DNA of 64,000 nt from Saprospiraceae bacterium. GTDB taxonomy: Bacteria; Bacteroidota; Bacteroidia; Chitinophagales; Saprospiraceae. Shown one piece after another: positions 17,491 to 26,880 of the stretch (its first letter is position 1; the number at the start of each line of letters is the position of its first letter). The notes under the pieces are model-generated. The model did no database searches. It was not told the DNA's origin and worked only from the letters and a program-made list of their open reading frames with translations. A program made the translations under genes and the position numbers. The stretch is from NCBI GenBank assembly GCA_020627535.1, contig JAHDGU010000006.1, positions 176,290 through 240,289 on the forward strand, read 5' to 3'.

Positions 17491-20400
17491 ATGAAAATGA
17501 AATCTACTCTCTTTAGCCTCACAATCGTGTTGATGAGCGCCATTTACGCGCACGCTCAAGTGAGTGAGGGCTTTGATTACGATCCAAGTGGATCAATCGC
17601 TGGAAATGGAGGTGCTGACAATGGTTGGTCAGGTCCATGGTCAGCTGTCAGTGAAATGGATAGCTCATCCTTAGCTCTCGGTGGAGTGCTCAATGAGACA
17701 TTGCTTGTCAGGTCCTCTAGCAATCGGGCACAGATCGTATCGACCACAGCCGCAAATCGATATCGTCGATACTTCGACACACCGCTTGAAGCTGTGAGTG
17801 GAGCAGAATATTGGTTTTCTGCACACATGGCCATTGATGGCAATCCAGCGGGCAATGTCGGTACTCTCAACTTTGTAGATAGTACACAAGGCCAAGATGA
17901 GCGTATCACGATAGGGAAGCGCTTCGGCAATCGCAATGTATTTGCTACAGGTCCAGGATCTGGTCCTACCAATACAGGAAGATTTTTTGAAGGAACAGAT
18001 GCACGGTGGGTCCTTGGCCATCTGACATTTAATGATATGTCAGGCAACTGGGAACTCGATTTGTGGGTAGATCCAGATCCGTCGGCTGAGCCTGCAGAAG
18101 CAGATGCTCAGATCATGAACAAGGCATACCCGGCTGCGACTTTTCACGGAATCAATCTCAAGTCAGAAGGAGCCCCTGGCATCCTCTACAGCGTGGATGA
18201 TATCATGCTAGGCGGAGCATATGCTGATGTAGTCCCCGATGACCTCATTATCGTACCACCACTCCCGCCAGGGGCTGCAGAGGACGTGTCTTATGCAGCT
18301 GGAGATAGCCTCGTTGGCGAAGAAGGTGGCAGTGGATTTGACGGAGAGTGGATCAAGCTTGCAGGTACTTCACCAATCATCTCTGAGGGCGGAATCGAAA
18401 GTGCCCTTCTACAGAAACGTACTAGTGGCAATGTCATCCAGACTCTTGATCTCACACGTATGGTCAGGAGTCTCGAAGGAGAATATGGAGACTTCGGTCG
18501 TACTTTCTGGGTTGGATGGTGGTTCGACACAGAGAATCAAGGGCCCAATATCAGTCACCTTGTTTTGGCCGACGAGAATAGCTTTGGAGCAGGTGGACCA
18601 GACGGACGAATCGTACAGATTGGAAGCGGATTTGGCGCGAGCAATATCGGTATCGTGGGATCGGGTAATACCGCTGCCAATGCCGATGAAGGTCACTTCT
18701 TGGTTGCTGAGATTGTTACCAACGGTACTTCTGATAATGATCTGGTATATCTTTATGTTGATCCAGATCCAGAAGCACAGCCAGATCGTGAAGATGCGGC
18801 ACTCGTTGCCGAGAAGGATCTCAGCGCATGGAACGCCATTGGGCTTATTGTAGAAGGTACTGTCGGTGTCACCGCTTATTACGATGATATTCAAGTGGGT
18901 CTAGACTACGGGTCAGTAGTGTCAGATGATCTAGAAGACATCGCACCTGGTGTGACGGCTTTCGCCTTTGATCAGTTCGTCTATGCTAGTGGCCAGGATG
19001 CCGGAGGCAACGGAGCTGCAGAGAATGGGTGGTCAGGTCCATGGGGTTCTATAGACACCAATGATGTCAGCGCGGTCATTGCAGAAGGGGGAGTGAGTAA
19101 CGATGTGCTTCTTGTCAAGACTAGCGCAAATAGCTACGAAGGAACGTCTACAGGCAGCCAAAACAGACTTGCGCGATACTTCACTTCTCCCCTGACAAGA
19201 GATGCCAATCAGACATTTTGGTTTAGTGCTCATATGGCAGTCAACGGTGATGTCGGAGGCAATGTAGGTACGATGGTATTACTTGACACTGCTCAAGATA
19301 ATAACGAACGCGTGATCATCGGTAAGCGCTTTGGCAATAGAAACCTATTTGCAACAGGAGCAGGAAGCGGCCCGACAAATTCGGGTGCATTCTTCACCAA
19401 TACTAGCGCCAGCTGGGTCGTCGGAAGGATCACAGCCAATGATACAGCTGACAACTGGATCCTAGATATGTGGGTTGATGCAGATCCCGGAGCTGGCGAA
19501 CCCTCTAAGGAAGAAGCGAATATTCAAGATAAAATTTACCCAGCAGCTACCTTTCACGGTGTATCGCTCAAGGCAGAAGGTGCAGCTGGACTTAAGTACG
19601 AATTTGATGACCTCTTTTTCGGTAATACTTGGGAAGACGTCTTGCCTCTCGATTTGGACACAATACCGCCAGCAGGACAGGGAGCGTCGGAGCCATTCAG
19701 CTATGATACAGGTGTTGGCCTCAGCGGCCAAGCAGGAGGCAATGGATGGGCAGATGAGTGGACGCTGGTAGCAGATGACGACCCAAGTGTCGGAGAAGCT
19801 GGTATCACTAGTCTTCCCCTGCTCAAGATGACGAGTAGTAATCACGCACTCTTTGGGTCTAATGGAAGACTTGTGCGTACTATGGATGGAAGCTATGGTG
19901 ACAATGGACGCACCTACTGGGTCGGATTTTGGTTTGATTCGGATAACGGTGGCCCTAATGTGACCAATTTGGTCTTGGCAGATACCGCAGGGTTTGAAGG
20001 TTCAGCGGGAGAGCTACTTCAGATCGGAAGATCATTTAACGGAAGTAATATCAGATTCATTGGTCAAGGAACGAGTAACGCAAGCGCTTCTGAGGGCCAC
20101 TTTGTGGTGCTAGAATGCGTCACCAATGGCACAAGTGCGCCAGATGATGTCTACATGTGGATTGACCCATCTTTGGATCGCACGCCTAGTCGAGATACTG
20201 CAGATGTCATTGGCACGGCAAATCTTACTAACTGGAATGCCATAGGTCTCAAGGTCGCAGGTGATCCGGGAGTGACAGTCATGTGGGACGACATTCGCAT
20301 TGATAGGTCGTACTCAGGGGTTGTGCCTACAGATTTGCTGGACGTGCCTGATCCTTCTGAGCCGATAGCTGCTATCGAGAGTTTTGAATATGATGCCGGC

Positions 20401-22065
20401 TCTACACTTGGTGGTCAAGATGGAGGTCAAGGCTTTGGTGGTCCATGGGAAATCATTGCTGGTGATGATCCTCTGATCGTAGCTAACTCAATTGAATCTG
20501 ATCGCATTGATGGCATTGGTAACAAAGTTGATATCCTACAGGTGGCTGAGGTGGTCACCTATGAGCGACCATACTTCGCCAGATATGCCTCCGGTGATGA
20601 TGGAAAGTCCGAGATATGGATGTCATTCCTGCTCGATGTGACAGAAAATAGTATTGGCAACTTTGGTGGCGTAGGTATCTCAGATGGAGGCACAAGTCTC
20701 TTTCACGTAGGAGCCACAGCAGGACTAGGCAATATCGCGGCACGGTACAATGGCGGAGAATCTGCCGTATCCGTAGATGCGGACGCTAGCGGCGTCAACT
20801 GGATCGTGATCCGTATGGATCTCTACGGTGCAGGACTGGAAGACACAGCATATGTCTGGGTCAATCCATCTGCTGATGCGCTGCCAGATATCGCTGATGC
20901 AGATATCACAGTGGATGATCTCATGATCGACGATGGATTTGATAGATTGGTGATAGAAGCAGGAGGAGCACAAGACCTCAACTTCTTTGCGGATGAGATC
21001 TACACAGGCTTTAGTTTCAGAAATGTATCTCCCAAGTTTGGTAGTGATGACCCCAATCTTCTCGTATATGAGCCATTTAACTACGATGCCAATGAGAGTC
21101 TCTTTGGCCAAGGTGGCATCAATGCCTTTTGGGATGGTAAGTGGGAAGATGCAGGTGTCTTCGGTGAAAACAATGAGCTCTTGATCACTGATGGAAGTAT
21201 TCCAGTATCAGACTTTGAGACCATCGGAAACAAGGCAGAGTTCGCTTACGTAGAAGATGACACACAGATCAGAGCCGATCGCAAGCTTGCTTTCCCGATC
21301 ACGAGTGACGGTCGAGTCTACTGGATGAGCTTCTTTATGAACACAACCGAGGGCGCAGCGCCAGACAATGTCGGCAATGTCACCCTCAGAAATACAGCGA
21401 TAGGACAAGCTGGCGGTCAGCGATTAGCAGTCGGTCGACTCTTCGGTCAAGGGACTTTGGGCTTTGTCACGCCAGCTACCAACAACAATCGCAGATCTGA
21501 AATTTTAGATGAAGGAATCCACTGGATGGTAGTCCGTATTGGAACCAATGCAGAGGCAGCAGTACCAGACACAATTCATATGTGGATTGATCCAGAACCA
21601 GGTGAAGCTCCTGATACCAGCACATCTGTAGTCGATGGTATCAGCGACTTTCTCAAGGCCGGACCCATAGACGTGATCCGGATCCGCACAGAGGGTGCAG
21701 GAGGCAATCAGACACCTTATATCACCAACTTTGATGAGCTCAGAATCGCGACGACCTTCCAGTCTGCTAGCCTGTCGACCAGCACGGATGAGCCGATTCC
21801 GGGAGATCAGTTTGTCCTCACGGCATATCCAAATCCGATGAGGGATTTGCTCAATATTTCCTTTGAGCTTGAGAATTCTGGTGATGTTTTGATTGATCTT
21901 TTTGATGTTCAGGGATCAAAGGTTGCAGACATCTTCCAGGGACAATTGGATCGAGGTGCGCACACGGTCGAGTGGTCGCAGAATCATCTGTCCAATGGGT
22001 TTTATGTCATGCGTATCACACAAGAAGGGAAGAGCTCGGCTCGACAGATTATTGTATATAGATAA
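17491..22065 (+). CDS. Giant secreted protein with six concanavalin-like modules and T9SS tail
   Basis: A 1524-residue exported protein with a signal peptide ending IYAHAQ. It consists of six tandem modules of about 230-240 residues starting near residues 25, 263, 492, 732, 958 and 1192. Each opens with F-x-Y-D/A...G...GG-x-GW/F...W (for example SEGFDYDPSGSIAGNGG) and has a strand like LWVDPDPSAEP and an ending such as YSVDDIMLGGAYADV. Modules 1 and 3 are most alike (KRFGNRNVFATGPGSGPTN against KRFGNRNLFATGAGSGPTN), as are 2 and 4, which suggests duplication of a two-module unit. The last about 80 residues form a Por sorting domain (TAYPNPMRDLLNISFEL). Its place directly after SusD suggests a surface glycan-binding protein. 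I do not recognise a named family, and no catalytic motif is visible. Confidence 0.9.
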   Translation: MKMKSTLFSLTIVLMSAIYAHAQVSEGFDYDPSGSIAGNGGADNGWSGPWSAVSEMDSSSLALGGVLNETLLVRSSSNRAQIVSTTAANRYRRYFDTPLEAVSGAEYWFSAHMAIDGNPAGNVGTLNFVDSTQGQDERITIGKRFGNRNVFATGPGSGPTNTGRFFEGTDARWVLGHLTFNDMSGNWELDLWVDPDPSAEPAEADAQIMNKAYPAATFHGINLKSEGAPGILYSVDDIMLGGAYADVVPDDLIIVPPLPPGAAEDVSYAAGDSLVGEEGGSGFDGEWIKLAGTSPIISEGGIESALLQKRTSGNVIQTLDLTRMVRSLEGEYGDFGRTFWVGWWFDTENQGPNISHLVLADENSFGAGGPDGRIVQIGSGFGASNIGIVGSGNTAANADEGHFLVAEIVTNGTSDNDLVYLYVDPDPEAQPDREDAALVAEKDLSAWNAIGLIVEGTVGVTAYYDDIQVGLDYGSVVSDDLEDIAPGVTAFAFDQFVYASGQDAGGNGAAENGWSGPWGSIDTNDVSAVIAEGGVSNDVLLVKTSANSYEGTSTGSQNRLARYFTSPLTRDANQTFWFSAHMAVNGDVGGNVGTMVLLDTAQDNNERVIIGKRFGNRNLFATGAGSGPTNSGAFFTNTSASWVVGRITANDTADNWILDMWVDADPGAGEPSKEEANIQDKIYPAATFHGVSLKAEGAAGLKYEFDDLFFGNTWEDVLPLDLDTIPPAGQGASEPFSYDTGVGLSGQAGGNGWADEWTLVADDDPSVGEAGITSLPLLKMTSSNHALFGSNGRLVRTMDGSYGDNGRTYWVGFWFDSDNGGPNVTNLVLADTAGFEGSAGELLQIGRSFNGSNIRFIGQGTSNASASEGHFVVLECVTNGTSAPDDVYMWIDPSLDRTPSRDTADVIGTANLTNWNAIGLKVAGDPGVTVMWDDIRIDRSYSGVVPTDLLDVPDPSEPIAAIESFEYDAGSTLGGQDGGQGFGGPWEIIAGDDPLIVANSIESDRIDGIGNKVDILQVAEVVTYERPYFARYASGDDGKSEIWMSFLLDVTENSIGNFGGVGISDGGTSLFHVGATAGLGNIAARYNGGESAVSVDADASGVNWIVIRMDLYGAGLEDTAYVWVNPSADALPDIADADITVDDLMIDDGFDRLVIEAGGAQDLNFFADEIYTGFSFRNVSPKFGSDDPNLLVYEPFNYDANESLFGQGGINAFWDGKWEDAGVFGENNELLITDGSIPVSDFETIGNKAEFAYVEDDTQIRADRKLAFPITSDGRVYWMSFFMNTTEGAAPDNVGNVTLRNTAIGQAGGQRLAVGRLFGQGTLGFVTPATNNNRRSEILDEGIHWMVVRIGTNAEAAVPDTIHMWIDPEPGEAPDTSTSVVDGISDFLKAGPIDVIRIRTEGAGGNQTPYITNFDELRIATTFQSASLSTSTDEPIPGDQFVLTAYPNPMRDLLNISFELENSGDVLIDLFDVQGSKVADIFQGQLDRGAHTVEWSQNHLSNGFYVMRITQEGKSSARQIIVYR

Positions 22066-22108
22066 GAACTAGAGTGGCTTAGTTTAAGTGAGACATTTTC
22101 GAATGTTG

Positions 22109-22141
22109 GAGAGCTTCACCTTGGTGGAGCTCTCTATTTTT
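22109..22141 (+). terminator. Rho-independent terminator after the six-module gene
   Basis: GAGAGCTTCACC pairs with GGTGGAGCTCTC (12 bp, one G-U) around a very small loop and is followed by TATTTTTA. It lies 44 bp after the stop codon and should end the susC-susD-six-module transcript. Confidence 0.85.
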
Positions 22142-22184
22142 AGCCTCTGTCATGCCTTTGATACAGCTTGTCATTGGATTTGGA

Positions 22185-22201
22185 GGGCTTTCGCCCAAAT
22201 G
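22185..22201 (-). repeat. CATTT-hairpin element, exact copy (GGGC stem, GAAA loop)
   Basis: The plus strand reads GGGC-TTTC-GCCC-AAATG. This copy is intergenic, ending 11 bp before the rhamnosidase start at 22213. The same 17 bases recur at 41607-41623 and 46703-46719. Confidence 0.75.
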
Positions 22202-22212
22202 ATGTGATATAC

Positions 22213-24405
22213 ATGAGACCCGGCACTATACATCACAAGACTCATACATCTAGATTGATCATTGCTGGTCTAGCTGTCTTGATCATCCTCTTCACATCTT
22301 GTCGAGAGAGCCCAAGACAGATGGTCTCTGGATCATGGATAGGTCTATCGTCTGAGATATCTACAGTTGCACCAGGCGAGTGGTTATGCTTCCGCAAAAA
22401 TGTCGAGCTCTATGAGTCAGAAATCAAATTGACTATAGCCGCTGACACCAAGTACTGGATGTGGGTCAATGGAGAGCTTGTGATCCGAGAAGGTGGGCTG
22501 ACATGGGGTCCGCATCCCAAAGCATACTATCAAGACACGATCACTCTCGATCAGCATCTGAAGCAAGGTGAAAATGTCATTGAGATCATAGTCTGGTACT
22601 GGGGGAAAGAAGGCTTTGCTCACAAGACAGGTCCACAGGCAGCGATGAGAGTGAGCTCTGATGTCAAGAGTCTCGTCTCTGATAGTAGTTGGTCTGCCGC
22701 CAAGCATCCTGCATTGAGTCCACTTACAGGAGATCCCTACCCCAACTGGAGACATGCTCAGAGCAATGTACTTTTTGACGGAAGTCAGATCACCCTCGAC
22801 CAGGTAGACCAGGCACTCTGGGGCTACGAAGGGCCATGGCACCCAGTAGAGTATGTCTCTGCGCTAGAGAAATATGAGGCTGTAAACAGACCTATACCAC
22901 AGTGGAAAGACTTCGGACTCACTCTAAGTGATCAGATACTTCCCATCACAGCAGACAGTGCGATGACGCTGACTATCCCTCTGGCGCACAACGCACACAT
23001 CACAGGATACATGGAAATCAGCGCTCCTATGGATAGTCTGAGGGTAGAAATATTCACAGACAATCTCAAGGGTGGTAACGAATACAATTTTCACTCCGTC
23101 TTTCTCACAGGCAAGGGTCGACAAGTTTTTGAGACGCCCAACTGGATTAATGGGCACGAACTCAGATTCAAAATTCCTCAGGGTGTGACGGTGCATGATC
23201 TCGGCTATCGAGAGACGGGCTATCAGAGCGCATTTGAAGGGAATTTCAGCTCCTCAGATTCTTCGCTCAACAAGCTCTGGGACAAAGCAGCGCGTACGTT
23301 ATATGTCACCATGAGAGACAACTATATGGACTGCCCTGATCGTGAGCGAGCGCAGTGGTGGGGTGATGTGGTACTTGAGATGGAAGAGACCTTTTACTGC
23401 CTCGATCGCAACAGCGACCAACTCAGCCGCAAAGCGATCAAGGAGCTGCTCGATTGGCAAAAAGAAAGTGGGGTGCTCTTCTCGCCGGTTCCAGCAGGCA
23501 AGTGGGACAAGGAGCTACCTACCCAGATGCTAGCCAGTGTAGGGAAATATGGTATATGGAACTATTACCTGCACACGGGTGACAAGGACATGATCGTGTA
23601 TGCTTATCCGATCATCGGTGACTATCTCAGACTCTATCGGCAAGACGCTGATGGCATGATCATCAAGCGACAAGGTGGCTGGACTTGGGGAGACTGGGGA
23701 GACAACAAAGACATGACACTCATCTTCGCTGGGTGGTATGCGCTTGCGCTAGAGGCATACAGTGATATGGCCGCTCTCGTAGGAGATCAGACGACGCACG
23801 ACTCTCTCTCCATTTGTCGTGAGCGACTTACACTGGCAGCTCGGGCGACTTGGCAAGGAGATGCTTATATCTCGGCAGATCATGAGGGCTCACTCGACGG
23901 CAGAGCACAAGCACTCATGGTGCTCAGCGGTATGGCAGATACGGCCCACCATGACAGACTTATCACTGCCCTGATGCAAGAGGCCAATTGTAGCCCATAC
24001 TTTGAGAAATATGTTCTCGAGGCGCTCTACGTACTTGGTCGAGATGATCTGGCAGTAAGTCGCATGAAGTCTCGATTTGGTGAGATGATTGATAGTAAGC
24101 TCACCACACTCTGGGAAGGCTGGAGTCTCAATGACCCGAGATGGGGAGGCGGCACTTACAATCATGCATGGAGCGGCGGTGGTCTGAGCCTATTGTCCAA
24201 GTATGGGCTAGGTGTGATAGACATCAGCCCAGCATACGATACCATCACGATCGATCCACGCCCTGGACATATCAAGAAGCTCCATGGCCGCATACCAAGT
24301 ATCAAAGGACCGATCGATATCACTGTAGACAATACAGCCGAGCAAATCAAAGTCAACTATGAAGTACCAAAAACGATCCATGTCATCGAAGCTTATGATC
24401 AGTAG
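22213..24405 (+). CDS. GH78-like alpha-L-rhamnosidase lipoprotein
   Basis: About 730 residues from the ATG at 22213, which places a lipoprotein signal (LIILFTSC) at the N-terminus; 15 more in-frame codons upstream add nothing. The N-terminal part is beta-rich, with a carbohydrate-binding-like segment (KYWMWVNGELVIREGG). The catalytic (alpha/alpha)6 barrel carries the GH78 hallmark DNYMDCPDRERAQWWGD, the following acidic stretch VVLEMEE, then GWTWGDWGD and TLWEGWSLNDPRWGG. Enzymes of this family release terminal L-rhamnose. Lipid anchoring would place it in the periplasm or on the outer surface, next to two sulfatases and SusCD. Its product would feed the rhamnose operon at 29-34 kb. Exact linkage specificity is unknown. 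Confidence 0.88.
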   Translation: MRPGTIHHKTHTSRLIIAGLAVLIILFTSCRESPRQMVSGSWIGLSSEISTVAPGEWLCFRKNVELYESEIKLTIAADTKYWMWVNGELVIREGGLTWGPHPKAYYQDTITLDQHLKQGENVIEIIVWYWGKEGFAHKTGPQAAMRVSSDVKSLVSDSSWSAAKHPALSPLTGDPYPNWRHAQSNVLFDGSQITLDQVDQALWGYEGPWHPVEYVSALEKYEAVNRPIPQWKDFGLTLSDQILPITADSAMTLTIPLAHNAHITGYMEISAPMDSLRVEIFTDNLKGGNEYNFHSVFLTGKGRQVFETPNWINGHELRFKIPQGVTVHDLGYRETGYQSAFEGNFSSSDSSLNKLWDKAARTLYVTMRDNYMDCPDRERAQWWGDVVLEMEETFYCLDRNSDQLSRKAIKELLDWQKESGVLFSPVPAGKWDKELPTQMLASVGKYGIWNYYLHTGDKDMIVYAYPIIGDYLRLYRQDADGMIIKRQGGWTWGDWGDNKDMTLIFAGWYALALEAYSDMAALVGDQTTHDSLSICRERLTLAARATWQGDAYISADHEGSLDGRAQALMVLSGMADTAHHDRLITALMQEANCSPYFEKYVLEALYVLGRDDLAVSRMKSRFGEMIDSKLTTLWEGWSLNDPRWGGGTYNHAWSGGGLSLLSKYGLGVIDISPAYDTITIDPRPGHIKKLHGRIPSIKGPIDITVDNTAEQIKVNYEVPKTIHVIEAYDQ
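22387..22402 (-). repeat. CATTT-hairpin element, near copy (TGC stem, GGAA loop)
   Basis: The minus strand reads CATTTT-TGC-GGAA-GCA, so the stem is one base pair shorter than in the exact copies. It lies inside the rhamnosidase gene. Confidence 0.5.
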
Positions 24406-25828
24406 ACTGAGTATCTTCGTATGGCTCTTGCTACTTTGCACAGGCTGTCAGCAAGAGTCTGAGCCCATCGACTTGCGTGGCTCCCGACCCAATATCATAC
24501 TGATTGTAGCAGACGATCTTGGGGTCAATGATCTGGCATGCTACGGCAATGAATTTATCGAGACAGAGCATCTGGATCGGCTCGCCGCTGCAGGACTACT
24601 CTGCACCAATGGCTATGCCGCCGCTCCGCTATGCAGCCCGACACGAGCTAGTATACAAAGTGGTCTACACCCTGCAAGGATAGGGATGACAGAGCATATC
24701 CGAGGTCATCCGCCAGCACGACCATGGATGAAGGTGATTCCGCCCAAGAGCACCCAAGGGCTGGACAGCACAATCCACACACTGCCAAAACTTTTTGCGG
24801 AAGCTGATTACAAGACTGGACATATTGGTAAGTGGCATCTAGGCGGTGGTCCTTGCATGCCAGAGGCACATGGCTACGATCTCAATTTCGCTGGCAACTG
24901 GGCAGGCCTACCCAAAAGCTTTTACTATCCCTTCTTCTGGGAAGGTGTGCATGAGCAACTCAAGTCCTATGCCAAGGAAGGTGATTATCTCACGGACGTG
25001 TTGACGGATCGCGCACTAGAGTTTGTAGATGAGAACAAGGAGGGCAAGTTTTTCTTGCATCTCGCCTACTATAGCCCGCACGTACCTATCGAAGCAAAAG
25101 AAAATTGGCTCCGTTACTACCAAGAAAAAAGAGCTCCTGCAGCCGACTCTCTCCTACCCAATGTGCACTACGCTGCCATGGTCTCGAGCATAGACGAAAA
25201 TGTAGGGCGCATCGTCTCACATCTTGACTCTCTAGGTCTACTGGACAGTACACTGATCATATTCACTTCTGACAATGGCGGTCTGAGTGTGAGAGAGGTG
25301 CCGGGATTTGACAAGCACACACCTCCTACGGACAATATGGAACTCAGAGATGGCAAAGGGTATTTGAGTGAAGGAGGTATCAAGGAACCATTTATTTTTC
25401 ATTGGCCACAGGGTGTCGATCCAGGGCAAAAGAGCCCAGACTTCGTGATGACGACTGACTTGTACAATAGCTTTGCCACCCTCCTCGGATCTGATAAGTC
25501 GACTAGGGATGGGGTGAACCTCACAGCTATGTTTCGTGGAGAGTCACTGCCTACAAGATCTTTGTATTGGCACCATCCGCACTACAGTCCACAGCGAGAC
25601 AAACCTTCGGCAGCACTGAGGTGTGGTGACTACAAACTGATCTACTATTTTGAGCAGGACACTGCTGCAGTCTTCGATCTGGCAAGTGATCCATCAGAAG
25701 AGACGAATGTGGCCGAAAACAACCCAAGACTTCGTGATAGCCTGCTGAGCCTTATGACAGAGTGGCAGCAAGAGATCTCAGCTGTGATCCCAGCCAAAAA
25801 TCCTGCCTATGATCCAGAAGCAAACTAG
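24380..25828 (+). CDS. S1-family sulfatase lipoprotein (formylglycine type, Cys)
   Basis: An exported sulfatase of about 480 residues. The start is uncertain: in-frame ATGs occur at 24359, 24380 and 24395, the last two giving the cleaner lipoprotein signal ending in LLLCTGC. All overlap the 3' end of the rhamnosidase gene. Motifs are complete: RPNIILIVADDLG, CSPTRASIQSG with the Cys to be converted to formylglycine, HIGKWHLGGG, HLAYYSPHVPIEA, and IIFTSDNGGL. It is a paralogue of the sulfatase at 11.1-12.5 kb (endings NPAYDPEAN and NPAYDPEN). Coupling to the rhamnosidase gene suggests that it removes sulfate from rhamnose residues or their neighbours. It converges with the regulator gene, overlapping 4 bp. 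Confidence 0.95.
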   Translation: MSSKLMISRLSIFVWLLLLCTGCQQESEPIDLRGSRPNIILIVADDLGVNDLACYGNEFIETEHLDRLAAAGLLCTNGYAAAPLCSPTRASIQSGLHPARIGMTEHIRGHPPARPWMKVIPPKSTQGLDSTIHTLPKLFAEADYKTGHIGKWHLGGGPCMPEAHGYDLNFAGNWAGLPKSFYYPFFWEGVHEQLKSYAKEGDYLTDVLTDRALEFVDENKEGKFFLHLAYYSPHVPIEAKENWLRYYQEKRAPAADSLLPNVHYAAMVSSIDENVGRIVSHLDSLGLLDSTLIIFTSDNGGLSVREVPGFDKHTPPTDNMELRDGKGYLSEGGIKEPFIFHWPQGVDPGQKSPDFVMTTDLYNSFATLLGSDKSTRDGVNLTAMFRGESLPTRSLYWHHPHYSPQRDKPSAALRCGDYKLIYYFEQDTAAVFDLASDPSEETNVAENNPRLRDSLLSLMTEWQQEISAVIPAKNPAYDPEAN

Positions 25829-26850
25829 ATGCTTCCCCGATCTACGATGGAGAATGGCACCTCTCGGGTACTCCAGTTTTGCTTGAGGATCATCTCTGCA
25901 GCCTCTACTCCCATGGCGTGGTGATCAGTAGACATGACAGATATGCCTCCTAGGAGGACTTTCTTGAGCGGACTATCATTGTAGGCCAAGATGCCGATGT
26001 CTTTGCCGAGGACTAGCTCAGAGTGCTTGATCTTGTCGGCTACACAGACGAGCTGCTCATCACGCACGATCACATAGAGTTCACCTTGGCGCAAGGTCAT
26101 GTTGTGATAGTCCTTGAAGACTATTTGGGTCTCTAGTCCATATTGCTTTCCAGCTTCTTGGACACCGCGAATGATAGCGCTCGGGTAGTTTCGATCAAAT
26201 GGAAAAAGTAGAACGATTCGTTCGTACTTCTTGAGTTGGTTTTGGATTTGCTTGGAGGCATGCAGGATATCTTTTTGGTAGTTCTGAGCTATCAGCCCAT
26301 TGTGACCGTCGATTTCGTCAAGAGCTTGATTGAGTAGCACTACGTGCTGTTCTTTGAGTTCTGTACGGATCAAGCGAGCGGCTCTCAAGGCGTCACTTCC
26401 TCTGAAGGCTGGAATCAAGACTATATCTGTAAACTGGCTCGCTTTCTCCTTGATGATTCGTTCAAATCTGCTGTAGTCTTCATAGTAGATCTGTAAGTCC
26501 ACCCATGCTTCTTTGTCTACTGTCTGGATGAAGGATTGATAGATCTCTTCTTTGTAACTGCTCAGCTTATTGAAGATGAGTAAGATTCTTTTTTCGCGTG
26601 TGGAGTGGCTGTGCGAAGCAAAATATCCCTTGCCTCTGACAGACTTGATGACACCCTTGGTCTTGAGTAGACGATAGGCTTTTTCAGCAGTATCACGCGA
26701 GATATTGTAGACATTACTGAGTTGATTGATGCTGGGCAATTGCTCTTCCAGCTGGACTTCCTTTCGCTCAATGTTTCGCACGATACAGTTGGCAATCTGG
26801 CGATACTTTGGTGTCGCTGAGCGTTCGTTGATGGTGATGGCTAGTGGCAT
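25825..26850 (-). CDS. GntR-family regulator with LacI-like sugar-binding domain
   Basis: The 341-residue protein has a GntR winged-helix domain at residues 8-78 (YRQIANCIVRNIERKEVQLE, then LSNVYNISRDTAEKAYRLLK and the wing IKSVRGKGYFA). A C-terminal periplasmic-binding-protein-like domain (about 90-341) ends with the LacI-type pattern DIGILAYNDSPLKKVLLGGI...MG...AAEMIL. This architecture is the one of arabinose regulator AraR and relatives, which release DNA on binding a sugar. Its place between the sulfatase and the rhamnose cluster makes L-rhamnose or a derivative the likely effector. It ends 4 bp inside the convergent sulfatase gene, and its start is 30 bp from the second regulator's stop. 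No operator for it was identified with confidence. Confidence 0.9.
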   Translation of the reverse strand: MPLAITINERSATPKYRQIANCIVRNIERKEVQLEEQLPSINQLSNVYNISRDTAEKAYRLLKTKGVIKSVRGKGYFASHSHSTREKRILLIFNKLSSYKEEIYQSFIQTVDKEAWVDLQIYYEDYSRFERIIKEKASQFTDIVLIPAFRGSDALRAARLIRTELKEQHVVLLNQALDEIDGHNGLIAQNYQKDILHASKQIQNQLKKYERIVLLFPFDRNYPSAIIRGVQEAGKQYGLETQIVFKDYHNMTLRQGELYVIVRDEQLVCVADKIKHSELVLGKDIGILAYNDSPLKKVLLGGISVMSTDHHAMGVEAAEMILKQNWSTREVPFSIVDRGSI

Positions 26851-26880
26851 GACAAGTGAGTTAGTAATTTAAGTGAGAAT

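Noticed and set aside
22083..26878. Shared 11-mer TTTAAGTGAGA upstream of the rhamnosidase and of the LacI-like GntR gene
   Set aside because: Not palindromic and expected by chance among many intergenic 11-mers.
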